Shown here in pieces: positions 1 through 9,121 of a stretch of 64,000 nt of DNA. A program made the position numbers and the translations under genes. The notes below the pieces were generated by a model, which was not told the origin of the DNA, did no database searches, and saw nothing but the letters and a program-made list of their open reading frames with translations. The stretch covers positions 1-64,000 of the forward strand of contig JBGZBU010000014.1 of NCBI GenBank assembly GCA_041844835.1, read 5' to 3'. This DNA is from CAUUCX01 sp041844835 (lineage in GTDB: Bacteria; Bacillota; Clostridia; Peptostreptococcales; Anaerovoracaceae). Each line of letters opens with the position of its first letter. Position 1 is the first letter of the stretch.

Positions 1-86
1 ACCGATCCGCTTCTCATTTTAACATAAAGCAAAGCCCTCAGTATAGATAGTTACCCATTTAACAAGTGTTTAATAACAAAAAAGTA

Positions 87-115
87 TTGCGTAATTATTA
101 GCGCTTATGTATAAT
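87..115 (+). promoter_or_regulatory. Probable sigma-A promoter of citrate synthase
   Basis: A -35 box TTGCGT (87-92) and a perfect -10 box TATAAT (110-115) are separated by 17 bases in an AT-rich stretch. Transcription would begin near 122, leaving a short leader before the ribosome binding site at 144-149. Confidence 0.65.
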
Positions 116-153
116 GAGTTAATTATTGAATTTTTTGCTGCTATGGAGGAGTC

Positions 154-1635
154 ATGCTTGAAAGAATAAAGTCATTAATAAATCCGACAGACAAGAACAT
201 GCCCAAGGTCGCATCCGGAATGGAGCGCGACAGGAAGGATACCGCCTATTATCGTGATCCTGAGCTCAGTGCTTTTCTTGCGGACATATCCTCTGTCGTG
301 GAGCTTAAAGACGATATAGCGGCGGACCTCTATCCGAAATATGATGTGAAGAGGGGTCTCCGAAATTCCAACGGCACCGGCGTTGTTGTAGGACTCACCC
401 ATGTGGGTGACGTATGCGGCTACAGGACGGAGAACGGCAAGAAAATTCCTATAGAAGGCAAACTCTATTACAGAGGATACGATATAGAAGATATAGTAAG
501 AAATTGCATAAAAGAGAACAGATTCGGCTTTGAAGAAACCGCATTTCTGCTGCTTTTCGGCATATTGCCCACACAGAAACAACTCAATGATTTCAATAAA
601 ATTTTGGGGTCAAAAAGAGAATTGCCTGACGGATTTTCGCGCGATATAATGCTCACGATACCGTCACCAAACGTCATGAATAAGCTTGCGCAGTCCGTGC
701 TTGCGCTTTATTCATATGACCCGGATCCTGAAAACATAACAATGGAAAATGTGCTCAGACAATCGATATCTCTTATAGGCAATTTCCCGACAATGGTTTC
801 TTACGGCTATCAGGCAAAACAGTCATTTTATAACAATGCAAGTTTACATCTTCACTACCCTGATCCTGAATTATCTACAGCAGAAAACATACTCAGAATG
901 ATACGTCCCACAGGTGAATTTTCCCCTCTCGAGGCGAGAGTTCTTGATTTGTCATTGATACTCCACGCCGAACACGGCGGCGGAAACAATTCTACATTCA
1001 CGACTCACCTCGTATCGTCTACGGGTACTGATACTTATTCGGCGATATCCGCGGCTGTGGGCTCGCTCAAGGGACCGCGCCACGGCGGTGCGAATCTTGC
1101 CGTTATACACATGATAGAAGATCTCAAACAAAACGTTTCAGATATAACAAACAGAGCCGAGGTCAAAAAATATCTCACAAAACTGCTCAAGGGAGAGGTC
1201 GGAGACGGCAGCGGATTGATATACGGGCTGGGACACGCCGTATACACTCTTTCCGACCCTCGTGCAAAATTGCTCAAGGAAATGGCAAAGGAATTGGCGA
1301 CTGCAAAAGATATGCTTGACGATTTCATGTTGTGCGATTACATTGAAGAGATAGGCCCCGCCCTGTACACCGAACTGACCGGTATAGAGCGTCATATGCC
1401 TGCAAACGTCGATTTGTATTCGGGCTTTGTTTATAATGCCCTGAATATCCCCATCGAAATTGCTACCCCTCTCTTTGCGGCTGCAAGGATTCCGGGGTGG
1501 TGTGCTCATCGTCTTGAAGAAATTATCAGCGGCAAAAAGCTAATGAGGCCTGCTTACATTTCTATTCAGGAAACGCTCGACTACATCCCCATTATTAAGA
1601 GGACGTTTATTAACAATACCGATAAAAAGAAATAG
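154..1635 (+). CDS. Citrate synthase
   Basis: Condenses acetyl-CoA and oxaloacetate to citrate, opening the oxidative branch to 2-oxoglutarate and glutamate. The family's catalytic triad is visible: His310 in GPRHGGAN, His361 in LGHAVY followed by the SDPRA motif, and Asp420 in NVDLYSG. At 493 residues it is longer than the roughly 430 of the enterobacterial enzyme, mainly through an N-terminal extension of about 60 residues, as seen in clostridial forms. The ATG follows GGAGGA at 144-149 and a good promoter. It stands alone and ends at a hairpin terminator. With no other citric-acid-cycle gene nearby it probably serves glutamate synthesis. Family is certain; whether it prefers citrate or 2-methylcitrate formation cannot be read from sequence. 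Confidence 0.95.
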   Translation: MLERIKSLINPTDKNMPKVASGMERDRKDTAYYRDPELSAFLADISSVVELKDDIAADLYPKYDVKRGLRNSNGTGVVVGLTHVGDVCGYRTENGKKIPIEGKLYYRGYDIEDIVRNCIKENRFGFEETAFLLLFGILPTQKQLNDFNKILGSKRELPDGFSRDIMLTIPSPNVMNKLAQSVLALYSYDPDPENITMENVLRQSISLIGNFPTMVSYGYQAKQSFYNNASLHLHYPDPELSTAENILRMIRPTGEFSPLEARVLDLSLILHAEHGGGNNSTFTTHLVSSTGTDTYSAISAAVGSLKGPRHGGANLAVIHMIEDLKQNVSDITNRAEVKKYLTKLLKGEVGDGSGLIYGLGHAVYTLSDPRAKLLKEMAKELATAKDMLDDFMLCDYIEEIGPALYTELTGIERHMPANVDLYSGFVYNALNIPIEIATPLFAAARIPGWCAHRLEEIISGKKLMRPAYISIQETLDYIPIIKRTFINNTDKKK

Positions 1636-1671
1636 TACGATGCCAATCGCGAAATTATAGATAGATATAAA

Positions 1672-1706
1672 AATGCGGAGGACATATGATACTCCGTATT
1701 TTTTTA
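1672..1706 (+). terminator. Intrinsic terminator after citrate synthase
   Basis: A 9-bp stem (1672-1680 with 1692-1700, one G-T pair) with an 11-base loop is followed by a run of T to about 1705. It ends the citrate synthase transcript and overlaps the upstream ATG at 1673 that would give the next gene a longer product, which argues against that start. Confidence 0.75.
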
Positions 1707-1747
1707 TAAATAAATATTTTAAAACTATTATTTACAGGAGGTACAAA

Positions 1748-3181
1748 GTGTCTGAGAAAGATTTACGAGCAAACCACGCTCACCAATTCAAAACAAATTT
1801 TGGATTTCTAATGGCTGCTGTAGGATCAGCGGTCGGACTTGGCAACATCTGGGGCTTTCCATATAAAATGGGAAGTAACGGCGGCTTTAACTTTTTGGTC
1901 GTCTATTTGGTGCTCGCTGTCTTTATAGGCTTTGCAATCCTGCTTGGAGAACTGGTTATAGGTCGTTACACGGGTAAAGGTGTTGTATTGAGCTATAATA
2001 TGCTTGCAAAAAAATATACATTTGTGGGCTGGATGGGATTCTTGTCAGGATTCTGCCTGTTAGCCTTTTATACGATGCTCGGAGGTTACTGTATCCGCTA
2101 TATGACGGCGAATTTCATGGATATTTTCGGGTCGAAATACGGCGTTGCCGGACGAAATCCGGGGGATTTTTTCGCAGGATTCTTTTCAGATCCCGTTGCC
2201 AGCTCAATATTTACGGTAATATTCATGCTGCTCACATTGCTGATAGTGATGGGCGGCATAAGAGGCGGCATCGAGAGATTTTCGGTCGTTGCAATGCCCG
2301 TGCTTGTAGTGCTCATACTCGTACTCATAGTAAAAGCTCTTACATTGCCCGGAGCATTTGCAGGGCTTGAATTCATGTTCAAGCCGAGAATGGATGCATT
2401 CCGGGATATGGGATGGATAAAGGTATTCTCTGCGGCCGGAGGTCAGATGTTTTTCTCAATTTCGATAGGTATGGGTGCAATGATGACATACAGTTCCTAT
2501 CTCAACAAAAAAGAGGATTTGATAAAAAATTCAGTATTCATAATAATATTTGATACCGTAGTCGCCATAATGATGGGACTCATAGTAATGCCTGCTGTAT
2601 TCGCTTTCGGAATGGAGCCGGGCGGCGGTCCGGGACTGCTGTTTGTCTCCCTGCAGCACGTATTTCAGTCGATGGGGACTTTCGGAGCGTTCTTCGGATT
2701 CCTGTTCTACTTCTTCGTAGTCGTAGCTGCGGTTTCATCATCTATCGCAATGTTTGAGGTCGTTACCACAAGCGCGATAAATATGAGAGAAGTAAAAGGC
2801 AAGGCTCCGAACAGAAAAGCAACGGCAGTCAAATTGGCGCTGGTTGCAGCCGTGCTCGGAATATTTGTATCGGCGGACGGGCTTGGAACATCAAAATTCC
2901 CTCACCTGTTTGCACAACCGACATGGCTTGAAACGTTCGATTTGCTTGCAGAAGGCATAATGATGCCTCTCGGCGCGCTGTTCATGTCACTCCTTCTCGG
3001 ATGGAAACTCGGACCTGAATTTTTGCGCGATGAAATTACGGAAAACGGGAATGTTTGGAGATTTGAAAAATTCACCATGATATGTTTAAGGGTTCTGGCT
3101 CCGGCGGGAATCATATTCATATTGTTCGGTCAGATGGACGGTTTTTTCAACCTGAATTTCGGACCGTTCAAATTCTTTTAA
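1748..3181 (+). CDS. Sodium-dependent transporter, NSS (SNF) family, first copy
   Basis: A sodium-coupled symporter of the neurotransmitter:sodium symporter family, which in bacteria usually imports amino acids. The TM1 signature GLGNIWGFPYKMG with its unwound centre lies near the N-terminus, and the remainder has about eleven hydrophobic segments and the GGQMFFS motif of TM6. I start it at GTG 1748 (477 residues), because CAGGAGG lies just upstream at 1735-1741; an in-frame ATG at 1673 sits inside the preceding terminator. It is followed 75 bases later by a close paralogue. The substrate cannot be told from sequence; tyrosine, tryptophan or hydrophobic amino acids are the usual substrates of bacterial members. 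Confidence 0.9.
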   Translation: MSEKDLRANHAHQFKTNFGFLMAAVGSAVGLGNIWGFPYKMGSNGGFNFLVVYLVLAVFIGFAILLGELVIGRYTGKGVVLSYNMLAKKYTFVGWMGFLSGFCLLAFYTMLGGYCIRYMTANFMDIFGSKYGVAGRNPGDFFAGFFSDPVASSIFTVIFMLLTLLIVMGGIRGGIERFSVVAMPVLVVLILVLIVKALTLPGAFAGLEFMFKPRMDAFRDMGWIKVFSAAGGQMFFSISIGMGAMMTYSSYLNKKEDLIKNSVFIIIFDTVVAIMMGLIVMPAVFAFGMEPGGGPGLLFVSLQHVFQSMGTFGAFFGFLFYFFVVVAAVSSSIAMFEVVTTSAINMREVKGKAPNRKATAVKLALVAAVLGIFVSADGLGTSKFPHLFAQPTWLETFDLLAEGIMMPLGALFMSLLLGWKLGPEFLRDEITENGNVWRFEKFTMICLRVLAPAGIIFILFGQMDGFFNLNFGPFKFF

Positions 3182-3256
3182 TTCACTGGTTATATACCCT
3201 GGCGCACTTCAGCGGGTGCGTCGGGAAAATGTATAACAAACAAGGAGGAAAAAGCT

Positions 3257-4657
3257 ATGGAACATGGGAAAGGTCAATTTGGTAACACGTTCGGATTTTT
3301 GATGGCGGCGGTAGGATCCGCGGTCGGTCTTGGAAACATATGGGGATTCCCGTATAAGATGGGAAACGGAGGAGGATTTGCATTTCTAGTAATTTATCTC
3401 ATTTTAGCCGTTCTTATCGGATATGTAATTATGGTCGGAGAGTTGACGCTTGGAAGACACTCCGGCAAAGGTATTATACTGACATATAGGGAATTGAGTC
3501 GCAAATATACGATACTTGGAGTCATGGGCTTTCTCTCACCTTATCTCATCTTGTCCTTCTACACGATGCTCGGTGGTTATTGCCTTAAATACTCCTTGTC
3601 GAATCTGGCTGCAATTTTTAATAAAGATGCCGCTATTATGACGATGGATTCGGGAGAATATTTTGTTTCATTCTTCTCAAATCCTATGATGTCCACATTA
3701 TTTACGCTGATATTCGTTGTTGCTACCGCAGTAATAGTTGCAGGCGGTGTATCGAAAGGTATAGAAAAATTTTCGGTGGTTGCAATGCCGTTGCTTTTCC
3801 TGTTGCTTGTGATACTCATTGTACGTGCCGTGACGCTTGACGGAGGAGTACAGGGCCTTGCATTTATGTTTAAGCCTAACTTTGAAGTCTTCTCCGGCAC
3901 CGGCTGGATCTCAGTATTTGCATCGGCGGGCGGACAGATGTTTTTCTCATTGTCGTTGGGTATGGGTATAATGATAACCTACGGGTCATATCTTTCCAAG
4001 GAACAGGCTATTGCAAAAAATGCGCGCACGATCATATTCTTTGACACTCTAGTTGCAGTCATGGCGGGTATGATAGTTATGCCGGCGGTGTTCGCGTTCG
4101 GCATGGAACCGAAAGCAGGTCCGAGCTTGCTTTACATATCACTCCAGAATGTATTCCAGTCGATGGGAGCGTGGGGACCGTTCTTCGGATTCCTCTTCTT
4201 CTTCCTGGTATTCATAGCTGCGATAACATCATCGATATCATTGCTTGAAGTACTCACATCATCCGTGATAGATGCAAGACTTGCGAAAAACAAAACTGCA
4301 AACCGAGGCAGAGTCACTCTCGGAGTGACGCTTGCGGTAGCGGCGCTTGCTGTATTCGTATCTCTTGACGGGCTTGGTACTGCAAACATGCCTCACATAT
4401 TCGGGCAGGGTACATGGCTTGATACATTTGATCTCATGTCGGAGGGTATCATGATGCCTCTCAGCGCATTGCTCATGTCTCTCATAATCGGATGGCATCT
4501 CAAGTCTGATTTCCTTGAAAAAGAATTGACTCTGGGTGGGAATAAGTTCCCTGCGCGTGCATTTACCATGGCGTGCTTCAAGGTTATAGCTCCTGTGGGA
4601 ATGCTTTTCATCCTGCTCGGACAGATAAGCAATTTCTTCGCACTCGGTTGGTTCTAA
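3257..4657 (+). CDS. Sodium-dependent transporter, NSS (SNF) family, second copy
   Basis: A second NSS-family sodium symporter of 466 residues, collinear with the gene before it throughout (GLGNIWGFPYKMG near the start, GGQMFFSLSLGMG in TM6, a shared TWLDTFD motif near the C-terminus). The two are best read as a tandem duplication that has since diverged. The start follows AAGGAGGAAA with ideal spacing. The cytoplasmic N-terminus is much shorter than that of the first copy, beginning directly at the transport core. Eleven or twelve membrane segments are expected. The pair probably imports related amino acids with different specificity, but this is inference. A bidirectional hairpin closes the unit. 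Confidence 0.9.
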   Translation: MEHGKGQFGNTFGFLMAAVGSAVGLGNIWGFPYKMGNGGGFAFLVIYLILAVLIGYVIMVGELTLGRHSGKGIILTYRELSRKYTILGVMGFLSPYLILSFYTMLGGYCLKYSLSNLAAIFNKDAAIMTMDSGEYFVSFFSNPMMSTLFTLIFVVATAVIVAGGVSKGIEKFSVVAMPLLFLLLVILIVRAVTLDGGVQGLAFMFKPNFEVFSGTGWISVFASAGGQMFFSLSLGMGIMITYGSYLSKEQAIAKNARTIIFFDTLVAVMAGMIVMPAVFAFGMEPKAGPSLLYISLQNVFQSMGAWGPFFGFLFFFLVFIAAITSSISLLEVLTSSVIDARLAKNKTANRGRVTLGVTLAVAALAVFVSLDGLGTANMPHIFGQGTWLDTFDLMSEGIMMPLSALLMSLIIGWHLKSDFLEKELTLGGNKFPARAFTMACFKVIAPVGMLFILLGQISNFFALGWF

Positions 4658-4659
4658 TA

Positions 4660-4697
4660 TATTCTGATGATATCAAACTACTGCAAATATCAGAATA
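4660..4697. repeat. Inverted repeat downstream of the NSS pair
   Basis: Nine-base arms (4660-4668 and 4689-4697, TATTCTGAT and its complement) flank a 20-base loop just after the stop codon. There is no T-run, so it may be a 3'-end stabilising hairpin rather than a terminator. Confidence 0.4.
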
Positions 4698-4760
4698 CGA
4701 CCGGCCGCGGATTAATGCCGCATACTGATTAAATACGATACATACTGAAATTGACAAAAA

Positions 4761-4795
4761 TCAAAAACTTCGGAGTGCGTCTCCGAAGTTTTTGA
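4761..4795. terminator. Bidirectional intrinsic terminator
   Basis: A perfect 15-bp inverted repeat (4761-4775 with 4781-4795) around a 5-base loop has A-rich and T-rich outer arms, so it reads as a terminator on both strands. It separates the convergent NSS transporter genes (+) and the YbaK-family gene (-). Confidence 0.85.
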
Positions 4796-4821
4796 TTTGA
4801 AAATTTTTGATTTGAAAGTTT

Positions 4822-5286
4822 TTATTTACACACGTCAATCCATGCCTTTGCCCGCGTGAATTCAAACAATTCGTCACAGCTCAAAGGAATCATGCTGTTC
4901 GCACTGCCGCACGCCGGGTATATGACATCAAATCTTTTAAGCGATTCGTCCGCGTAGATTTCGACATCATCGCGACTGATATCGAAAGCACACACGCCGC
5001 CTATCGAATATCCCGTATATTCATTGACTTCATCGCCGGTCAGCATCTTTGCTTTAATACCGAAAAAGTCCTTGAATTTGCGATTATCGATCTTGGTATC
5101 TCCTGCCGCCTGTATCAGCACGCAGCCGCCCGGCGTTTTAAAAGATATCGTCTTGCAAATTCGAGCCGCTTCCGTCCCTATCGCCTCCGCGGCGAGCTCT
5201 ACGGTTGCACTCGAAACGTCGAACTCGCGTATTCGCTCGTCCACGCCGAAACGCTCTAAATATTTTCTTACTCTCTCTACAGACAT
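4822..5286 (-). CDS. YbaK/EbsC-family aminoacyl-tRNA deacylase
   Basis: A stand-alone editing-domain protein of 154 residues, the normal size of the family. Members hydrolyse mischarged tRNA, typically Cys-tRNA(Pro) or Ala-tRNA(Pro). Visible family features are the conserved lysine in CKTISFK (about residue 45), the GDTKIDNRK region and the GYSIGGVCAF motif (about residues 92-101) that shapes the substrate pocket. It starts only 12 bases after the stop codon of the oxidoreductase gene, so it is probably cotranscribed as the last gene before the bidirectional terminator. Which mischarged tRNA it clears is not decided by sequence alone. Confidence 0.85.
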   Translation of the reverse strand: MSVERVRKYLERFGVDERIREFDVSSATVELAAEAIGTEAARICKTISFKTPGGCVLIQAAGDTKIDNRKFKDFFGIKAKMLTGDEVNEYTGYSIGGVCAFDISRDDVEIYADESLKRFDVIYPACGSANSMIPLSCDELFEFTRAKAWIDVCK

Positions 5287-5298
5287 CGCAACAATCCC

Positions 5299-8200
5299 CT
5301 ATCTGTCAGCCATCTCCTTGTATTTTTCGTAACGTTCTTTCGCATTCTTTTCAGTCTGCTCAAACAATTCTTCTGCGATTGCAGGAAAAGTCTTTACGAG
5401 TGCCGAATATCTCACCTGATTCATAATGAAATCTCTGAAGCTTTCGGTCGGTTCCTTTGAATCGAGGATAAACGGGTTCTTTCCCTCCTCTTTCAGCATA
5501 GGATTATATCTGTACAGATGCCAGTATCCCGCCGCAACGGCGTCTTTGGTATTCTGCTGCGTTTTGCCCATGCCGGATTTCAAGCCGTGATTGATACAAG
5601 GCGCATAGCAGATGATAAGAGACGGTCCCTTATATGCTTCAGCCTCTTTTATCGCTTTGATGAGCTGAGCCTTGTCCGCTCCCATTCCCACCTGTGCGAC
5701 ATACACATAGCCGTAGCTTGCAGCCATCATCCCAAGATCCTTCTTCTTGATTCTCTTGCCTGCCGCCGCAAATTTTGCCACAGCGCCGGTAGGCGTTGAT
5801 TTTGATGCCTGACCGCCGGTGTTTGAATATACCTCGGTATCAAATACCAATACATTGATATCTTCTCCTGAAGCGAGAACGTGATCGAGACCGCCGTAAC
5901 CGATATCATACGACCATCCGTCTCCGCCCAGGCACCATACGGATGCTTTGACGAGATGCTCTTTCTTCGCAAGAATCTCATCCGCAATCTCTTTTTGTTT
6001 TCCCTGCAGCTTTGCCGTTTCGAGCAATCCGGTCAGCTTATCCGCTCTGTCACGCGTGCCGTCGCCCGTTTCCGCATTTGCAGCCCAATCTTCAAGCGCC
6101 TCTTTGAGTTCGCCGTCAACGCCGAGTGAAACGAGCTCATCGGCAAGAGCCTTGAGTTTGCCGCGCATTTGATTTACGGCGGACACCATTCCGAGACCGA
6201 ACTCGGCATTGTCTTCAAACAGAGAATTTGCCCATGACGGACCTCTGCCGTTTTCGTCCTTCGTATACGGAGTTGACGGCGCGGAAGCTCCCCAGATGGA
6301 CGAGCATCCGGTCGCATTTGCAATCATCATTCTGTCGCCGTAAAGCTGTGTAACCAGCTTGATATATGGAGTTTCACCGCAGCCTGCGCAAGCTCCCGAG
6401 AATTCGACATAAGGTTTTGCAAACTGACTGCCCTTGATTGAATCCTTAGGCAGAATGTCGTCCTTTACTGCAACCTTGACGCCGAACGTCCAGTTGTCGA
6501 TCTGTTCGTTTTGAGTGCCTATGAGCTTCATCACAAGCGCTTTTTCCTTTGCCGGGCAGATATCCGCGCAATTTCCGCAACCTAGGCAGTCAAGCGGACT
6601 TACCTGCATTCTGTATTTCAATCCTTCAAAACCTTTTCCCGTCGCGTCCAGCGTTTTAAACTGCTCAGGTGCATTCGCCAATTCTGCTTCGGTCGCAAGT
6701 ACGGGTCTGATTGCGGCATGAGGACATACAAACGAACACTGATTGCATTGAATGCAGTTTTCAGCCTGCCATTCAGGCACCTGTGCCGCTACCCCGCGCT
6801 TCTCGTATGCCGCAGTTCCGGCAGGGAATTCGCCATTAGGGATATCCTTAAACGTGCTGACCGGCAATGTATCTCCCTTGTGCGCGGTAATAGGGATCAA
6901 AACGTCTCTTATAAACTCAGGCACATCTCCCGACTCTTTAGTTTCAGGCACGAGACTGCTCCACTCGGCAGGAACGTCGACCTTTTTAACCATGTCCAGT
7001 CCCTTGTCTATTGCGAGATGATTCATTTTTACGATATTTTCACCCTTGACGCCGTAAGCATCAACCACCGACTCTTTAAGATAAGCGATTGCATCATCCA
7101 CAGGGATCACATTTGCAAGCTTGAAGAATACGGACTGCATTATCATGTTAATCCTGTTACCGAGTCCGATCTCCTCCGCAACCGCATTGGCGTTTATTAT
7201 GTAGAAACTTGCTTTTTTATCGGCGAGAGCTTTTTTCAGACTGTTTGGAAGCTCACGCTCGAGCTCTTCCTCATTCCATACGCAGTTTAAAACAAATGTA
7301 CCGCCCTCGCGCAATCCGTCAAGCAGATCGTACTGTCTGGTGTACGCCTGATTGTGGCACGCCACGAAATCGGATTCGTTTACGAGATATGTAGACTGAA
7401 TTTTATTCTTGCCGAACCTCAAATGCGATATCGTAAGACCGCCCGATTTTTTGGAATCGTAGTCAAAATATCCCTGTGCGAACAAATCCGTTTTATTTCC
7501 TATAATCTTGATTGCTTCCTTGTTTGCACCCACAGTCCCGTCCGAGCCGAGACCCCAGAATTTACATCTTACCGTGCCCTCAGGCTCCGTCACGAGATGC
7601 TCATATGTCAGCGAAGAGTTGTTTACATCGTCAATTATTCCTATCGTGAACTTGTTTTTAGGCTCATCCAGCTTCAAATTTTCAAATACCGCAAGCACCT
7701 GTCCCGGAGTCGTATCCTTTGAGCCGAGTCCGTATCTGCCCGCATAAACCTCGGGTGCGTCTTTCTCATCGTATAACGTGCTCTTTACGTCCATGTACAA
7801 AGGATCACCGAAAGCTCCGCTTTCTTTGGTTCTGTCGAGCACGGCAACGCGCTTTGCGCTCTTTGGAAGCGCTTTCAGGAAATGCTCCGTCGACCACGGT
7901 CTGTAAAGTCTTACCTTAAGCAGTCCGACCTTTTCCCCTTTTGCCGTAAGCATGTTGACGACCTCTTCGGCAGTTTCGCAAACGGAACCCATTGCGACTA
8001 TTACGCGTTCGGCATCCGGAGCGCCCACATAATTGAATAAACCGTATTCCCTGCCCGTTATTTTTGAAATTTCCGCCATATACTCTTCGACGATCGCAGG
8101 CAGTCTGTCGTAATATGGCTGAGCCGCTTCACGCGCCTGGAAGAATATATCCGGATTCTGCGCGGTGCCCATCGTTTTAGGATTGTCCGGGTTCAGCGCT

Positions 8201-8820
8201 CTTTCCCTGAATTTGCGTACGGCATCCTGATCGATCAGCGCCGCGAATTCGGCATCCTCGATCACTTCAATTTTCTGGATCTCATGTGAAGTCCTGAAAC
8301 CGTCGAAGAAATGCACGAATGGCACGCTTCCCTTGATTGCGGACAAATGTGCCACACCGCCAAGATCCATTACCTCCTGCACCGAGCTCGAACAAAGCAT
8401 GGCGAACCCCGTCTGACGACAGGCCATTACATCCGAGTGATCCCCGAATATACAAAGCGCGTGAGTTGCCAGCGTTCTCGCCGAAACGTGGAAAACCGCG
8501 GGAAGCAGCTCCCCGGCTATTTTATACATGTTCGGAATCATGAGCAGCAATCCCTGAGATGCCGTATAAGTAGTCGTAAGCGCTCCTGCCACCAATGAGC
8601 CGTGAACCGCCCCCGCCGCTCCCGCCTCGGACTGCATCTCAACCACTTTTACCGTCTGATTGAACGCATTTTTATGACCGTTTGCAGCCATTTCGTCCAC
8701 TACCTCAGCCATCGTGGATGACGGTGTAATAGGATAAATAGCGGCGACATCCGTAAAGGCATACGAAACCTTTGCGGCGGCCGTGTTGCCGTCCATCGTT
8801 TTCATTACTCGTTTTTTCAT
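5299..8820 (-). CDS. nifJ: Pyruvate:ferredoxin (flavodoxin) oxidoreductase
   Basis: Decarboxylates pyruvate to acetyl-CoA and CO2 while reducing ferredoxin or flavodoxin, a central step of anaerobic metabolism. All domains are in one chain of about 1173 residues, as usual: the N-terminal pyrimidine-binding and CoA-binding regions, two ferredoxin-type 4Fe-4S clusters (CIQCNQCSFVCP near residue 685 and CLGCGNCADICP near 743), the proximal-cluster GACAGCGE motif near 806, and the thiamine diphosphate motif GDGWSYDIGYGG near 964 with SNTGGQ after it. I start at ATG 8820, preceded by AGAGGG with 6-base spacing; in-frame upstream alternatives are an ATG at 8826 and a TTG at 8835. Cytoplasmic homodimer. 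Confidence 0.96.
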   Translation of the reverse strand: MKKRVMKTMDGNTAAAKVSYAFTDVAAIYPITPSSTMAEVVDEMAANGHKNAFNQTVKVVEMQSEAGAAGAVHGSLVAGALTTTYTASQGLLLMIPNMYKIAGELLPAVFHVSARTLATHALCIFGDHSDVMACRQTGFAMLCSSSVQEVMDLGGVAHLSAIKGSVPFVHFFDGFRTSHEIQKIEVIEDAEFAALIDQDAVRKFRERALNPDNPKTMGTAQNPDIFFQAREAAQPYYDRLPAIVEEYMAEISKITGREYGLFNYVGAPDAERVIVAMGSVCETAEEVVNMLTAKGEKVGLLKVRLYRPWSTEHFLKALPKSAKRVAVLDRTKESGAFGDPLYMDVKSTLYDEKDAPEVYAGRYGLGSKDTTPGQVLAVFENLKLDEPKNKFTIGIIDDVNNSSLTYEHLVTEPEGTVRCKFWGLGSDGTVGANKEAIKIIGNKTDLFAQGYFDYDSKKSGGLTISHLRFGKNKIQSTYLVNESDFVACHNQAYTRQYDLLDGLREGGTFVLNCVWNEEELERELPNSLKKALADKKASFYIINANAVAEEIGLGNRINMIMQSVFFKLANVIPVDDAIAYLKESVVDAYGVKGENIVKMNHLAIDKGLDMVKKVDVPAEWSSLVPETKESGDVPEFIRDVLIPITAHKGDTLPVSTFKDIPNGEFPAGTAAYEKRGVAAQVPEWQAENCIQCNQCSFVCPHAAIRPVLATEAELANAPEQFKTLDATGKGFEGLKYRMQVSPLDCLGCGNCADICPAKEKALVMKLIGTQNEQIDNWTFGVKVAVKDDILPKDSIKGSQFAKPYVEFSGACAGCGETPYIKLVTQLYGDRMMIANATGCSSIWGASAPSTPYTKDENGRGPSWANSLFEDNAEFGLGMVSAVNQMRGKLKALADELVSLGVDGELKEALEDWAANAETGDGTRDRADKLTGLLETAKLQGKQKEIADEILAKKEHLVKASVWCLGGDGWSYDIGYGGLDHVLASGEDINVLVFDTEVYSNTGGQASKSTPTGAVAKFAAAGKRIKKKDLGMMAASYGYVYVAQVGMGADKAQLIKAIKEAEAYKGPSLIICYAPCINHGLKSGMGKTQQNTKDAVAAGYWHLYRYNPMLKEEGKNPFILDSKEPTESFRDFIMNQVRYSALVKTFPAIAEELFEQTEKNAKERYEKYKEMADR

Positions 8821-8889
8821 AACCATCCCTCTCAATCAACTTAAATTATCCGTTTGCTCTACGCAAAACCCGGCGGAATACGCCCACCG

Positions 8890-8908
8890 ATTATACACCG
8901 TTATTATA
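8890..8908 (-). promoter_or_regulatory. Candidate -10 boxes upstream of the oxidoreductase
   Basis: Two perfect TATAAT boxes on the minus strand (8903-8908 and 8890-8895) lie 70-90 bases before the start codon. Neither has a good TTGACA-like -35 box at the right distance, so the promoter call is tentative. Confidence 0.35.
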
Positions 8909-9023
8909 GCATACTTTTTTAAAATAAGTTATTAAAATCCATTCCGTTTGTGGACATCTTCATAAGATTGTCACATATTCTTGCGGGCAACCGATGCGAG
9001 ACATGATTTTCAAATAAAAACCA

Positions 9024-9053
9024 TTGTTCTCAACGTGGAAAAAAGTATATAAT
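9024..9053 (+). promoter_or_regulatory. Candidate promoter of the L,D-transpeptidase gene
   Basis: TTGTTC (9024-9029) and TATAAT (9048-9053) with an 18-base spacer, about 70 bases before the start codon at 9122. Confidence 0.5.
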
Positions 9054-9121
9054 CATACCACACAAACTCGTCCGAAAGCTTGTCCGAAATAATAGATATT
9101 TTCATGAGGAGGAAACATCTG

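Noticed and set aside
3082..3285. Small frame bridging the two NSS genes
   Set aside because: It lies in a different frame over the end of one transporter and the start of the next, with no binding site.
6718..7290. Long open frame on the plus strand inside the oxidoreductase gene
   Set aside because: It is antisense to a protein with clear motifs in every part, has no binding site and no recognisable domain.
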